Counted from the stretch's first letter, positions 1 to 8,558 are shown. The stretch: 64,000 nt of DNA from Nitratireductor mangrovi (GCF_007922615.2 NZ_CP042301.2:2418001-2482000); one strand, 5' to 3'. Translations and numbers: made by a program. Notes: generated by a model not told the origin, from the sequence alone.

Positions 1-469
1 CGCGCTCCACCGCCCGCGCCTTGGCGATCAGCGAGAAGTCAGGCGGCGCGGCACCGCCATTGGCCGCAGCTGCAGCAGCGTCGTTCGGGAACGGCGCCGG
101 GAAGTAGTCGGACGGAATGGCAGGGCGCTCGAACATCTCGCCATCATTGTCCGGGCCGGCCTGGACCGTGTATTCGGCCGCGAACGCCTTTACCTGCGCT
201 TCCGAATAGCCGAGGTCCGCCAGCGTGCGGAACGCGACCAGCCTCATCGAATGGCAGGCCGCGCAGACCTCCTTGTAGACCTTGAGTCCGCGCTGCAGCT
301 GAGCCTTGTCGTAGGTTCCGAACGGCCCTTCGAACGACCAGTTGAGCTCCGCCGGCTTCTTGATCGGGAAGTGTGTCGGCTCCGCCTCGCCCTCGGCGGC
401 AACCGCCGGGCCCGCGAGGCCGGCGACCACGATTGCGAGCGCCGCGAAACCGCTCAGGATCGTCTTCAT
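1..469 (-). CDS. petC: Cytochrome c1 of the bc1 complex (C-terminus off window)
   Basis: Cytochrome c1 carries electrons from the Rieske protein to soluble or membrane cytochrome c in the periplasm. The visible 156 codons begin with a Sec signal peptide (MKTILSGFAALAIVVAGLAG, then PAVAAE), so the mature protein starts near residue 26. The covalent haem site CAACH lies at residues 69-73, followed by SMRLVAFRTLADLGYSE, typical of c1. The rest, including the distal Met ligand and C-terminal membrane anchor, lies outside the window. It follows petB by 34 bases on the same strand, so it is the third gene of petABC. Here b and c1 are separate genes, not the fused fbcH of some Bradyrhizobium-type relatives. 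Confidence 0.93.
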   Translation of the reverse strand, partial: MKTILSGFAALAIVVAGLAGPAVAAEGEAEPTHFPIKKPAELNWSFEGPFGTYDKAQLQRGLKVYKEVCAACHSMRLVAFRTLADLGYSEAQVKAFAAEYTVQAGPDNDGEMFERPAIPSDYFPAPFPNDAAAAAANGGAAPPDFSLIAKARAVER

Positions 470-503
470 GCGGAAATTCCTTTCAAGCTTCACGGTCGCG
501 CGC

Positions 504-1808
504 TCAGACGGTCTTCTCGGGCGCTGCATTCGCGCTGTCGGGCAGCGCGGCGGCTCCTCCGCCATGGCGCGCCAGCACCGCCTCGGTAATCGAGCCTGGC
601 TGCCGTCGTGGCGTCTCTAGGAGGCCCAGCACCGGCATGATGACGATAAAGAAGGCGAAGTAGTAGAGCGTCGCGCCCTGAGCCATGATCACGTAGGTGC
701 CTTCCGCCGGGCGCGAGCCGAGCCATCCCAGGAAGATCGAATCGACCACGAACAGCCAGAAGAAAAGCCGGTACCACGGCCGGTAGGAGGCCGAACGGAC
801 CTTCGACGTATCAAGCCACGGCACGATGAACAGCACCGCGATAGCCCCGAACATGGCCAGCACGCCGCCAAGCTTGGAATCGATCGGTCCGACGTTGAAG
901 GTGATCGCCCTCAGGATGGCGTAGAAGGGCAGGAAGTACCATTCCGGCACGATGTGGGCGGGCGTCTTCAACGGATCGGCCTGGATATAGTTGTCCGGAT
1001 GGCCGAGGAAATTCGGGATGTAGAAGACGAAATAGGCGAACACGATGAAGAAGACGACCATCGCGAACGCATCTTTCAGTGTCGCGTAGGGCGTAAAGGC
1101 GACCGTGTCGGTCTTGGACTTCACCTCGATGCCGGTCGGATTGGTCTGGCCGGTCACGTGCAGCGCCCACACATGCAGGACGACCACGCCGGCGATCATG
1201 AACGGCAGCAGGTAGTGCAGCGAGAAGAAGCGGTTGAGCGTCGGGTTGTCGACCGCGAAGCCGCCCAGAAGCAGCTGCTGGATCCACTCGCCGACCAGCG
1301 GGATTGCCGTGAAGAAGCCGGTGATGACGGTCGCGCCCCAGAAGCTCATCTGGCCCCAGGGCAGCACGTAGCCCATGAAGGCCGTCGCCATCATCAACAG
1401 GTAGATGATGCAGCCGAGGATCCACAGAAGCTCGCGCGGCGCCTTGTAGGAGCCGTAGTAGAGCCCGCGGAAGATGTGGACGTAGACGGCAATGAAGAAC
1501 ATCGACGCGCCGTTGGCGTGCAGGTAGCGCAACAGCCAGCCCGAATTCACGTCGCGCATGATCTTTTCGACTGACTGGAAGGCGATGCCGGTGTCTGACG
1601 TGTAGTGCATGGCCAGCACGATGCCGGTCAGGATCTGCGCCACCAGCATGATCGAGAGGATGCCGCCGAAGGTATAGGCGTAGTTCAGGTTGCGCGGTAC
1701 CGGGTAGGCGACAAAGGAATCGTACATGAGGCGCGGCAGCGGCAGCCGCTTGTCGATCCAGCGCTCGAAGCCCGTCGAGGGTTTGTAGGTCGAATGTCCA
1801 CCGGCCAT
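504..1808 (-). CDS. petB: Cytochrome b of the bc1 complex
   Basis: Integral membrane subunit, 434 aa, that binds the two b haems and the quinol oxidation and reduction sites. The start at [14 protein letters not shown] was chosen over longer in-frame extensions because it matches family N-termini and leaves a 19-base gap after petA. Visible hallmarks are the haem-ligand helices ([20 protein letters not shown] and [20 protein letters not shown]) and the Qo-loop [15 protein letters not shown]. About eight hydrophobic helices can be traced. It is the middle gene of petABC. No anomaly seen. Confidence 0.96.
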   Translation of the reverse strand: MAGGHSTYKPSTGFERWIDKRLPLPRLMYDSFVAYPVPRNLNYAYTFGGILSIMLVAQILTGIVLAMHYTSDTGIAFQSVEKIMRDVNSGWLLRYLHANGASMFFIAVYVHIFRGLYYGSYKAPRELLWILGCIIYLLMMATAFMGYVLPWGQMSFWGATVITGFFTAIPLVGEWIQQLLLGGFAVDNPTLNRFFSLHYLLPFMIAGVVVLHVWALHVTGQTNPTGIEVKSKTDTVAFTPYATLKDAFAMVVFFIVFAYFVFYIPNFLGHPDNYIQADPLKTPAHIVPEWYFLPFYAILRAITFNVGPIDSKLGGVLAMFGAIAVLFIVPWLDTSKVRSASYRPWYRLFFWLFVVDSIFLGWLGSRPAEGTYVIMAQGATLYYFAFFIVIMPVLGLLETPRRQPGSITEAVLARHGGGAAALPDSANAAPEKTV

Positions 1809-1827
1809 GATGCTGTTCCCCAGTCCC

Positions 1828-2391
1828 TCAACCGATCCGAATGGTGGTGTCGGAGATGAATTCGAAAGTCGGCACGGCCAGGTTTTCCGGCGCCGGGCCT
1901 TTGCGGATGCGGCCAGCCGTGTCGTAGTGCGAGCCGTGGCAGGGGCAGAACCAGCCGCCGAAATCGCCGGCTTGGCCAAGCGGCACGCAGCCCAGATGCG
2001 TGCACGAGCCGATCATCACGATCCAGTTTTCCTTGCCCTCGCCGGCCGAGCGGTCGACGTCGGTGGCCGGCGCGTCGGACGAAAGGTTGGCGTTGCGCGC
2101 TACCGGATCCTTCAGGTCCGCGAGCGGGACGGCCTTGGCAGCCTCGATCTCCTCCGGCGTACGGTTGCGGATGAAGACCGGCTTGCCGCGCCACTTGGCC
2201 GTAACCGACATGCCGGGCTCGATGGCCGAAACATCGACCTCGATCGTCGCCAGCGCCAGCGTCGAGGCGTCGGGACGCATCTGGTCGATGAACGGCCACA
2301 CGGCGCCGCCGACGCCGACCGCGGCCGCGGTTCCGGTCGCTACGTAGAGAAAGTCCCGGCGGTTGGGTTCATGGGTTTCGTCGACGCTCAC
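1828..2391 (-). CDS. petA: Rieske iron-sulfur subunit of the bc1 complex
   Basis: 187 aa. It transfers an electron from quinol to cytochrome c1 using a [2Fe-2S] cluster. The N-terminus carries a twin-arginine-type anchor ([21 protein letters not shown], residues 10-30) that stays as the single membrane helix. The two cluster motifs are C130-T-H132-L-G-C135 and C149-P-C151-H152-G-S-H. The paired ligands are C130, H132, C149 and H152, with the structural disulfide between C135 and C151. First gene of petABC. Confidence 0.96.
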   Translation of the reverse strand: MSVDETHEPNRRDFLYVATGTAAAVGVGGAVWPFIDQMRPDASTLALATIEVDVSAIEPGMSVTAKWRGKPVFIRNRTPEEIEAAKAVPLADLKDPVARNANLSSDAPATDVDRSAGEGKENWIVMIGSCTHLGCVPLGQAGDFGGWFCPCHGSHYDTAGRIRKGPAPENLAVPTFEFISDTTIRIG

Positions 2392-2744
2392 GGGTCATGT
2401 CCTCTTCGCGAATGTGAGCCTTTGCCCCGCGCTCCGCTCCGCTGGATCGGGGCGCCCGCACGCGGCAGCGCGCAGGCCGGCTGGAATCCCGGCAATTGGC
2501 GATGGTTTCTAGGCGTGATGCCGGCGCTTGTCCATACGATTGCCCGGCGGGTGGGCAGTTTGTCGCGGGGTTTTCCTGGCGCCCGAAAATCACGCCTGGC
2601 CGCGTCCGCGACGGGGCCGTCCACGCTTATGGATGGCGTGCCGCCAGCGATTCCCGCCTCGCCCGTCAGCATGACGCCCGCTGTCAGTAGCGCCGCGCCC
2701 CGATCCCGGAATAGGCTGTCGCACCACCGGAACGAATCTGTGCC
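2392..2744. other. Divergent intergenic region of petABC and a cupin gene
   Basis: About 350 bases separate petA (leftward) from the cupin gene (rightward). Several open frames cross it, but none has a plausible protein composition or ribosome binding site. It must contain the petABC promoter, yet I cannot pick out a convincing -35/-10 pair, FnrL box or other operator. Confidence 0.4.
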
Positions 2745-3089
2745 ATGACCAGCATCATCCCACCCGAAGACTGGCTTCCCGATACGGGCCGTTTCGAAGG
2801 CGAATGGCAGGGCGGTGTCCATGGCGCCGGCATCTGCGTGATCGCCAACAGGATCGAGCGGCCGGGCGGCGGACCGCGCCTGCACCGCCATCCTTATGCC
2901 GAGACCTTCGTCATCAGAAGCGGCCGGGCTCTCTTCACGGTCGGTGGGGAAGAGATAGAGGCGGCCGCCGGCCACATCCTGGTGGTGCCGGCAGGCGTTC
3001 CGCACAAATTCGAGAATCTCGGCCCCGGCCCGCTGGAGACGATCGACATCCACGAGGCAGGAAGCTTCGAGACCGAATGGCTGGAATAG
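2745..3089 (+). CDS. Cupin-2 domain protein
   Basis: 114 aa single-domain cupin. The first cupin motif is seen as GGGPRLHRHPYAETFVIRSG (metal ligands of the H-R-H and E type). The second motif is GHILVVPAGVPHKFENLG with its conserved His. Small cupins of this type bind a metal and act as dioxygenases, isomerases or ligand sensors; the substrate cannot be read from sequence. It stands alone, divergent from petABC and convergent with the 103-residue protein at 3102, which ends only 12 bases away. Confidence 0.8.
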   Translation: MTSIIPPEDWLPDTGRFEGEWQGGVHGAGICVIANRIERPGGGPRLHRHPYAETFVIRSGRALFTVGGEEIEAAAGHILVVPAGVPHKFENLGPGPLETIDIHEAGSFETEWLE

Positions 3090-3101
3090 CCGTCACCTGC
3101 C

Positions 3102-3413
3102 CTATCGCGCGCCGAGCCTCACCAGCACCGCGCGCGGAATGGCATATTCGCGGATGACCGCCTCGTGGCGGCGCATGCCGCAGAGTTCGCGCTGGATGAA
3201 ATAGGCGTGCACGGCCTCGGCCGCCGCCTTCAACAGCCGCTCGCGCTCCGGGCCGTCATCGGCGCCCTCGCTCAGCAGGGCAAGCCGTTTCTCGACCTTC
3301 TCGCCGGCGCGACCGAGCGCGGTCGCCTTCTCGGCCAGAATGTCGACGTCGATGGCGAGCGGACTGTCCGCATCCGATTTCGGCGCCAGCGCCTGCGGCA
3401 CACGCACGGCCAT
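3102..3413 (-). CDS. Small conserved protein, DUF6665-like
   Basis: 103 aa soluble alpha-helical protein with the pattern LAEKATALGRAGEKVEKRL, then ERLLKAAAEAVHAYFIQRE and RHEAVIREYAIPRAVLVRLG. I recognise this arrangement as that of the DUF6665 family of Rhizobiales, whose function is unknown to me. It starts 6 bases after the stop of the ABC exporter at 3420 and is probably the last gene of that operon. The family name is from memory. Confidence 0.6.
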   Translation of the reverse strand: MAVRVPQALAPKSDADSPLAIDVDILAEKATALGRAGEKVEKRLALLSEGADDGPERERLLKAAAEAVHAYFIQRELCGMRRHEAVIREYAIPRAVLVRLGAR

Positions 3414-3419
3414 CGTCCG

Positions 3420-5315
3420 CTACTCCGCCGCCACCCGACCGGGCAGGAAACCGCCCGACTGGCGCTTCCACAACTGCGCGTAGAGCCCGCCGCGCGCAAC
3501 CAGCTCGTCATGGCTGCCGTCCTCCACGATACGGCCCTCGTCGAGCACCACCAGCCGGTCGAGCGCTGCGATGGTCGAAAGCCGGTGCGCCACCGCGATC
3601 ACGGTCTTGCCTTCCATCATGCGCTGCAGATTGTCCTGGATCGCCGCCTCGACCTCCGAATCAAGCGCCGAGGTCGCCTCGTCGAGAATGAGCACCGGCG
3701 CGTTCTTCAGCATCATGCGGGCGATCGCGATGCGCTGGCGCTGGCCGCCGGAAAGCTTCACGCCGCGCTCGCCGACATGCGCCTGATAGCCCGTGCGACC
3801 CTTGGGGTCGGAAACCCCCATGATGAAGTCGTGCGCCTCGGCCCGCTTCGCCGCAAGCACGATCTCCTCGTCGCTGGCGCCGGGCCGGCCATAGGCGATG
3901 TTGTCGCGGATCGAGCGGTGCATCAGCATCGGCTCCTGGCTGACGACGCCGAACTGCGCCCTCAGCGACCCTTGCGTCAGTTGCCGGATGTCCTGCCCGT
4001 CAAGCAGGATGCGTCCGCCTTCGACGTCGAACAGCCTGAGCAGCAGGTTGACGATCGTGGTCTTGCCGGCGCCCGAAGGCCCGACCAGCGCCACGCGCTC
4101 GCCGGGACGGATGTGCAGGTTGAACCCGTCGACCACGCCACCGCCCTTGCCGTAATGGAAGGAGACGTTTTCGAAGCGGATGTCGCCGTCGGCACGCTGC
4201 GCCTCGACCGCGTTTTCGGCATCGCGGATCGCCGGCTCGACCGAGATCGTGCCGGTCGCGTCCTGGATGGTGGCGTAGGAGCGGATCAGCCCGTTGATGT
4301 TGAACATCATCCAGCCCGACATGTTGTTGAGCCGGAAGACCAGGCCGAGCGCCGCCGCGATGGCGCCGGTCGAGATCGTGCCTTGCGACCAGTTCCAGAC
4401 CGCGATCGTACCGACCGCCGCCATCATCGCGCCGTTGAGGAAGTTGACCGCCGCGCGCACCGTGGTGATCGCCCGCGTCAACCTTTTCACCGCCTGGAAA
4501 AAGCCTTCCAGTCCGTCGCGCACGAAGGCGTGTTCGCGCCGACCCGAATCGAACAGCTTCACCGCCATGATATTGGTGAAGGCGTCGACCAGCCGCCCGT
4601 TGAAGATCGAGCGCTGGTCGGCGGTCGCGCGTCCGGCGCGCCTCAGGCGGGGCAGCAGGAAGCGGATGATCATGAGGTAGCCGCCGAACCACAGCGCCAC
4701 CACCAGCCCCATCAGCGGGTCGAGCGCGACAAGCAGCGTGGTTGCCAGGATGACGAAGGTCAGGAACGACCAGATTGACTGCAGCACAGAGACGATGAAG
4801 TCGCCAACCGCCTCGCCGCCCTGCATGATCTTGGTCGCGATGCGGCCGGCGAAATCGTTCTGGTAGAATTCGTAGGGCTGCTCGATAACACGCCGGAACG
4901 CCTGCCAGCGCACCATGGCGAAGAAACCGGGCACGATGATCTGCTGCTCGACGATCGCCGCCCCGACCATCACCGCGGCGCGGATCACGAAAACCAGCAG
5001 CAAGAGCCCGACCAGTTCCGGCCAGTGTTCCGCAAAAAGCGTCGCTGGTTCGGCGCTGTCGAGCAGGTCGACCAGCCAGCCGATCGACCAGTAGAGCCCG
5101 GCGTCGACGGCTCCGACAAGCCCACCGGTGATCAGGAGCAGGATGAAAGGCCCCTTCGCCTGGCGCGCGAAATAGAGGATGAACCGCCACGCATCGCGCG
5201 GCAGCACCTCTTCCTCGGTGTCCTGAAACGGATTGATGACGCCTTCCACGCGCCGCCAAATCCGCTCTGATATCCCGCTTTCGGTCATGTGGTCGATGTC
5301 GGTACCGTCGCGCAT
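3420..5315 (-). CDS. ABC-type exporter half-transporter (1)
   Basis: 631 aa fused permease-ATPase. The N-terminal half has about six membrane helices. The nucleotide-binding domain shows Walker A GPSGAGKTT at about 412-420, the signature LSGGQRQR at about 521, Walker B VLILDEATSALD at about 541 and the switch His at about 577 (VAHRLST). All catalytic residues are intact. The motif FYQNDFAGRIATKIMQ is shared with the neighbouring paralogue at 5388 (FYQDEFAGRIATKLMQ). Adjacent paralogous half-transporters often form heterodimers, but with both sites intact homodimers are also possible. Substrate unknown; MsbA/multidrug-like by domain layout. Confidence 0.9.
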   Translation of the reverse strand: MRDGTDIDHMTESGISERIWRRVEGVINPFQDTEEEVLPRDAWRFILYFARQAKGPFILLLITGGLVGAVDAGLYWSIGWLVDLLDSAEPATLFAEHWPELVGLLLLVFVIRAAVMVGAAIVEQQIIVPGFFAMVRWQAFRRVIEQPYEFYQNDFAGRIATKIMQGGEAVGDFIVSVLQSIWSFLTFVILATTLLVALDPLMGLVVALWFGGYLMIIRFLLPRLRRAGRATADQRSIFNGRLVDAFTNIMAVKLFDSGRREHAFVRDGLEGFFQAVKRLTRAITTVRAAVNFLNGAMMAAVGTIAVWNWSQGTISTGAIAAALGLVFRLNNMSGWMMFNINGLIRSYATIQDATGTISVEPAIRDAENAVEAQRADGDIRFENVSFHYGKGGGVVDGFNLHIRPGERVALVGPSGAGKTTIVNLLLRLFDVEGGRILLDGQDIRQLTQGSLRAQFGVVSQEPMLMHRSIRDNIAYGRPGASDEEIVLAAKRAEAHDFIMGVSDPKGRTGYQAHVGERGVKLSGGQRQRIAIARMMLKNAPVLILDEATSALDSEVEAAIQDNLQRMMEGKTVIAVAHRLSTIAALDRLVVLDEGRIVEDGSHDELVARGGLYAQLWKRQSGGFLPGRVAAE

Positions 5316-5341
5316 GCTGTCAACTTAGCCGATTGAGCCTT

Positions 5342-5376
5342 GGCCGGTCGCCTGCCCATAAGCATGGCGGCCGGCC
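5342..5376. repeat. Inverted repeat between the two ABC exporter genes
   Basis: Arms GGCCGGTCGCC (5342-5352) and GGCGGCCGGCC (5366-5376) can form an 11-bp stem with one G-T pair around a 13-base loop. The T-run follows on the plus strand, where no gene ends. On the minus (operon) strand it is preceded by A's and has no U tract, so it is not an obvious terminator of the exporter operon. It may stabilise or partially attenuate the transcript. Confidence 0.4.
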
Positions 5377-5387
5377 TTTTCGTCCCA

Positions 5388-7235
5388 CTATTCGGCGGCC
5401 TCGGCAGGCTGCAGGTCGAGGAAGCCGCCCGACTGCCGCTCCCAGAGCTGGGCGTAAAGCCCGTTTCCGGCAAGAAGCTGTTCGTGCGTGCCCTCCTCGA
5501 TGATGCGGCCCTTGTCCATCACCACCAGCCTGTCCATCGCGGCGATGGTGGAAAGCCGGTGCGCGATCGCGATCACCGTCTTGCCCTCCATCAGCCGATA
5601 GAGGTTTTCCTGGATCGCCGCCTCGACCTCTGAATCGAGCGCCGAGGTCGCCTCGTCGAGGATCAGGACGGGCGCGTCCTTGAGCATCACGCGGGCGATC
5701 GCGATTCGCTGGCGCTGGCCGCCGGAAAGCTTCACCCCGCGTTCGCCGACATGGGCGTCGAGCCCCTTGCGGCCCTTGGGGTCGGACAATGTGCCGATGA
5801 ATTCCAGCGCCTCGGCCCGCCGCGCCGCCTCCAGCACCATCTTCTCGCTGGCGTCCGGCCGACCGTAGAGGATGTTGTCGCGCACCGAGCGGTGCAGCAG
5901 CGAGGTGTCCTGCGTGACCATGCCGATATTGGCGCGCAGCGAGTCCTGCGTGACCGCGGCGATGTCCTGGCCGTCGATCAGGATGCGGCCGCGCTCGATG
6001 TCGTAGAAACGCAGTAGGAGGTTGACCAGCGTCGACTTGCCGGCGCCGGAACGGCCGACGATGCCGACCTTCTCGCCCGGGGCGATATCGAGCGACAGTT
6101 CCTCGATAACGCCTTTCTCCTTGCCGTAGTGGAAGCGTACCTTGTCGAAGGAGATGCCGCCGTCCTCGACCACAAGGTCTTTCGCGCCCGGCCGGTCGTC
6201 GACCAGCCGCGGCAGTGAAATCGAGCTGATGCCGTCCTGCACCGTGCCGATGTTCTCGAACAGCGCCGACAGTTCCCACATGATCCATTGCGACATGCCC
6301 CAGAGCCTCAAGACCAGGCCGACCGCGACCGCGATCGCCCCCACCGTGACCGCCTCGACAAACCACAGCCAGATGCCGAGAGCGGCGACTGCGAAAAGGC
6401 AGAGCGAATTGAGCGCGTAGAGGATGCCGTAGAGCCAGGTCACCAGCCGCATCTGACGGTAGACCGTTCCGAGGAAACGGCCCATGCCGTCGCGGGCGTA
6501 GGAGGCCTCGCGGCGCGCATGCGAGAACAGCTTCACCGTCTGGATGTTGGTGTAGCTGTCGACAACGCGGCCGGTCATCAGCGAGCGCGCATCGGCCTGC
6601 TCTTCCGCAACCTTGCCGAGGCGCGGCACGAAGTACCGCATCAGGAACACATAGGCGACGAGCCACACCGCCAGCGGCGCCGCCAGCCGCCAGTCGGCTG
6701 CGGCCACGATGAACAGCATGCCGGCAAAGTAGACGGTGACGTAATTCAGCACATCGAACAGCTTGATGACGCATTCGCGCACCGCGAGCGCCGTCTGCAT
6801 CAGCTTGGTGGCGATGCGGCCGGCGAACTCGTCCTGGTAGAAGGTCATCGACTGCTTGAGCAGGTAGCGGTGCACCTGCCAGCGTATCCGCATCGGATAG
6901 TTGCCCATCAGCGTCTGCTGGCTCACCAGCGAGTGCAGCCAGACCATCACCGGCAGCGCCACGAGCACCACCAGCGCCATGCCGGCAAGCTTCCAGCCCT
7001 CCTCGTCGAGGAAGGTTGCGCGATCCTTCTCGGTCAGCCAGTCGACGATGTTGCCGAGGAAGGCGAACATCCACACTTCGGTGATCGCGATCAATGCCAT
7101 CAGGATGGCCGCCGGCACCAGATAGGGCCAGGCGCCGCGCGTATAGTGCAGGCAGAACGCCAGCAGCGTGCGCGGCGGTTCCTCCGGCTCTTCGGGCGGA
7201 AACGGATCCAGTCTCTTTTCAAACCAGCGAAACAT
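5388..7235 (-). CDS. ABC-type exporter half-transporter (2)
   Basis: 615 aa, permease plus ATPase in one chain. The start at MFRWFEKRLDPFPPEEPEEP was chosen because GAGG lies 8 bases upstream and because the longer frame would overlap the 82-residue ORF at 7253. Walker A GRSGAGKST is at about 394-402, LSGGQRQR at about 503, Walker B VLILDEATSALD at about 523 and the switch His at about 559. It is closely similar to the exporter at 3420 along its whole length, so the pair looks like an old tandem duplication. It precedes that gene by about 70 bases in the same operon. Confidence 0.9.
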   Translation of the reverse strand: MFRWFEKRLDPFPPEEPEEPPRTLLAFCLHYTRGAWPYLVPAAILMALIAITEVWMFAFLGNIVDWLTEKDRATFLDEEGWKLAGMALVVLVALPVMVWLHSLVSQQTLMGNYPMRIRWQVHRYLLKQSMTFYQDEFAGRIATKLMQTALAVRECVIKLFDVLNYVTVYFAGMLFIVAAADWRLAAPLAVWLVAYVFLMRYFVPRLGKVAEEQADARSLMTGRVVDSYTNIQTVKLFSHARREASYARDGMGRFLGTVYRQMRLVTWLYGILYALNSLCLFAVAALGIWLWFVEAVTVGAIAVAVGLVLRLWGMSQWIMWELSALFENIGTVQDGISSISLPRLVDDRPGAKDLVVEDGGISFDKVRFHYGKEKGVIEELSLDIAPGEKVGIVGRSGAGKSTLVNLLLRFYDIERGRILIDGQDIAAVTQDSLRANIGMVTQDTSLLHRSVRDNILYGRPDASEKMVLEAARRAEALEFIGTLSDPKGRKGLDAHVGERGVKLSGGQRQRIAIARVMLKDAPVLILDEATSALDSEVEAAIQENLYRLMEGKTVIAIAHRLSTIAAMDRLVVMDKGRIIEEGTHEQLLAGNGLYAQLWERQSGGFLDLQPAEAAE

Positions 7236-7252
7236 GTCTTGGCCTCGAAAGA

Positions 7253-7501
7253 TCAATATAGAAGCAAATCGGGCTGACAGGAGCGCGCTTGCGGCGTGTG
7301 CTGCCAACAGGTGTCATGAGCGGGCGCGGCGAGCCGCGTTTCCAGGGCGGTGTCGGCGCTTCGCATGCGCGGGCCGAGACTGGCGGTCAGGACCGCGATC
7401 GCAGCCAGCACCAGCGCGACGATGATGCCGGGCGCCAGCGACGCCGAGGGGTCTTCAGGGCGCGGCCGCGCGGCGGCAAAGGGGCGGAACGGATGTGACA
7501 C
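7253..7501 (-). CDS. Small single-helix membrane protein, hypothetical
   Basis: 82 aa from a GTG start with GAGG nine bases upstream. Residues about 23-43 (LAPGIIVALVLAAIAVLTAS) form one clear membrane helix behind a short proline/arginine-rich head. The tail contains two cysteines. It ends 17 bases before the ABC exporter at 7235 and is probably the first structural gene of that transcript. I recognise no family. Composition and the ribosome site argue for a real gene, but the C-terminal half is not convincing. Confidence 0.5.
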   Translation of the reverse strand: MSHPFRPFAAARPRPEDPSASLAPGIIVALVLAAIAVLTASLGPRMRSADTALETRLAAPAHDTCWQHTPQARSCQPDLLLY

Positions 7502-7593
7502 GGTTCGAATCCTCGGGTGTCGGGTCTAAAAGCCCGGCGGGATTCGAAACGGAAATGCCTGTCAGTAGAAAAGCGTCGAACCGAATGCCGCCG

Positions 7594-7650
7594 TCAGGAA
7601 CGGGGTCTGCCGGAGAGGCAGAGGGATGATGCGAACATCATGATTGTCAT
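7594..7650 (-). CDS. 18-residue leader-like ORF
   Basis: A tiny ORF, MTIMMFASSLCLSGRPRS, follows a near-perfect Shine-Dalgarno (AAGGAGG, six bases before ATG) and sits about 35 bases after a good promoter at 7688-7716. Its 3' half can fold (TCTGCC/GGCAGA, five-base loop). It lies about 90 bases upstream of the 82-residue membrane protein and the ABC exporter operon. No amino acid is strongly enriched, so it does not look like a biosynthetic attenuator. It could be a regulatory leader for the exporters or a small hydrophobic peptide with its own function. Confidence 0.45.
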   Translation of the reverse strand: MTIMMFASSLCLSGRPRS

Positions 7651-7687
7651 GGCTGCCTCCTTCTGGCTTCGGTTTCGGACCGGGCGC

Positions 7688-7716
7688 TTATAGACCCGCC
7701 TTCCCTCGGGGCCAAC
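7688..7716 (-). promoter_or_regulatory. Predicted sigma-70 promoter for leader ORF and exporter operon
   Basis: Reading leftward, -35 GTTGGC (7716-7711), a 17-base spacer and -10 CTATAA (7693-7688) match the rhizobial CTTGAC-N17-CTATAT pattern. Transcription would start near 7681, about 30 bases before the leader ATG. Confidence 0.6.
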
Positions 7717-7778
7717 CCGCATTTGCAACCCGCGGGCACAAACCGGCCAGGTGTTGTCAATCGGCAACCCTCGCCCGC

Positions 7779-7955
7779 TCAACGGTCGGTACTGCAATCG
7801 TAGCAGACCTCGCCCAGCGGCAGATCGCCCAGCTCCGCAGGCGTCATACGGTCGAGCACCGGGTGCGCCAGCGGATCGCAGCGCCACGGCTCCTGCGTAA
7901 CCCTTGCGAGCGCTGTCCTCCCGCGTCTCAACATGTTTTGCAAAAATGGCACCAT
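7779..7955 (-). CDS. 58-residue microprotein divergent from soxR
   Basis: 58 aa from ATG with GGAG upstream; an internal ATG would give 51 aa. The C-terminal half, DPLAHPVLDRMTPAELGDLP followed by LGEVCYDCSTDR, has a natural protein composition and a conserved-looking D-P-L-x-H-P / E-L-G-D-L-P pattern, with a terminal C-Y-D-C pair. I half-remember similar short Rhizobiales hypotheticals but cannot name a family. Its promoter contains a SoxR-like box (see 8039-8069), suggesting redox induction. It is below the usual size cut-off of gene callers. Confidence 0.6.
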   Translation of the reverse strand: MVPFLQNMLRRGRTALARVTQEPWRCDPLAHPVLDRMTPAELGDLPLGEVCYDCSTDR

Positions 7956-8038
7956 TGCTCCGCTCCTTGCGCCTTTTCGGCCAACATCTCGCCAACCGCC
8001 GGTCCCTGTGCGACCAGGCTGCCGGCCTCGATGACACG

Positions 8039-8069
8039 AAGATAGAAGTTCAACTTAACTTGAGATCAA
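8039..8069 (-). promoter_or_regulatory. SoxR-type promoter and operator, soxR/microprotein intergenic
   Basis: On the minus strand: -35 TTGATC (8069-8064), a 19-base spacer and -10 TATCTT (8044-8039). Overlong 19-base spacers are typical of MerR/SoxR-activated promoters. The spacer holds the dyad read on the plus strand as TTCAACTTAACTTGAG (8049-8064), which by my count matches 14 of 18 positions of the enterobacterial soxS box CCTCAAGTTAACTTGAGG. The promoter fires toward the 58-residue gene. Binding here would also place SoxR over its own upstream region, 30 bases before soxR. Confidence 0.75.
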
Positions 8070-8095
8070 GGGCGGCTTGTGCTTTTTTCTCTCTC

Positions 8096-8542
8096 ATGGA
8101 AACGACCCTCACCATCGGCGCCATCGCCAAGCGTTCCGGCGTCGCAGCGTCAGCACTCAGGTTTTACGAGGAGCGCGGCCTGATCCGCTCCGAACGCGCC
8201 GGCGTCGGCCACCGGCGTTTTCCCCGCTCCGTGCTGCGGCGCATCGCCTTCATCGTCTTCGCCCAGAAGGTGGGGCTGACCCTGGAAGAAATCGGCACCG
8301 AACTCGCCCGGCTGCCCGACGGGCGGACACCGACCAAAACGGACTGGCAGAAGCTTTCCGGCAAATGGTCCGCAAGGATCGATGCCCGCATCGCCGAACT
8401 GGAGCGCCTGAAGGCCGGACTGACCGAATGCATCGGCTGCGGCTGCCTGTCGATGGGAAAATGCAAGCTGGTCAACCCTGCCGACACCGCCGCCCGGCGC
8501 GGCGCCGGCCCGCGCTACTGGATAGGCGACCGTCCGGATTGA
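8096..8542 (+). CDS. soxR: Redox-sensitive transcriptional activator SoxR
   Basis: 148 aa MerR-family regulator. The N-terminal winged helix (TIGAIAKRSGVAASALRFYE) binds DNA. The C-terminal cluster C112-x2-C115-x-C117-x5-C123 (CIGCGCLSMGKC) is the exact SoxR [2Fe-2S] signature, sensing redox-cycling compounds or superoxide by one-electron oxidation. The start METTLTIG fits family N-termini; no good Shine-Dalgarno precedes it. Outside enterics SoxR usually controls a few genes directly rather than soxS; here boxes are present at 8049 and 8563. Confidence 0.95.
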   Translation: METTLTIGAIAKRSGVAASALRFYEERGLIRSERAGVGHRRFPRSVLRRIAFIVFAQKVGLTLEEIGTELARLPDGRTPTKTDWQKLSGKWSARIDARIAELERLKAGLTECIGCGCLSMGKCKLVNPADTAARRGAGPRYWIGDRPD

Positions 8543-8558
8543 ACGGACGCGCCCCCGC

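Noticed and set aside
2388..3053. 221-codon minus-strand frame spanning the petA upstream region and the cupin gene
   Set aside because: The composition is unlike a protein, it overlaps a clear cupin on the other strand, and it has no ribosome site.
5342..5376. Terminator between the two ABC exporters
   Set aside because: The T-run is on the strand opposite to transcription; no U tract follows the stem on the operon strand.
7495..7515. tRNA-like T-arm sequence GGTTCGAATCC
   Set aside because: The flanking bases do not pair as a five-base T-stem on either strand, and no anticodon or D-arm precedes it.
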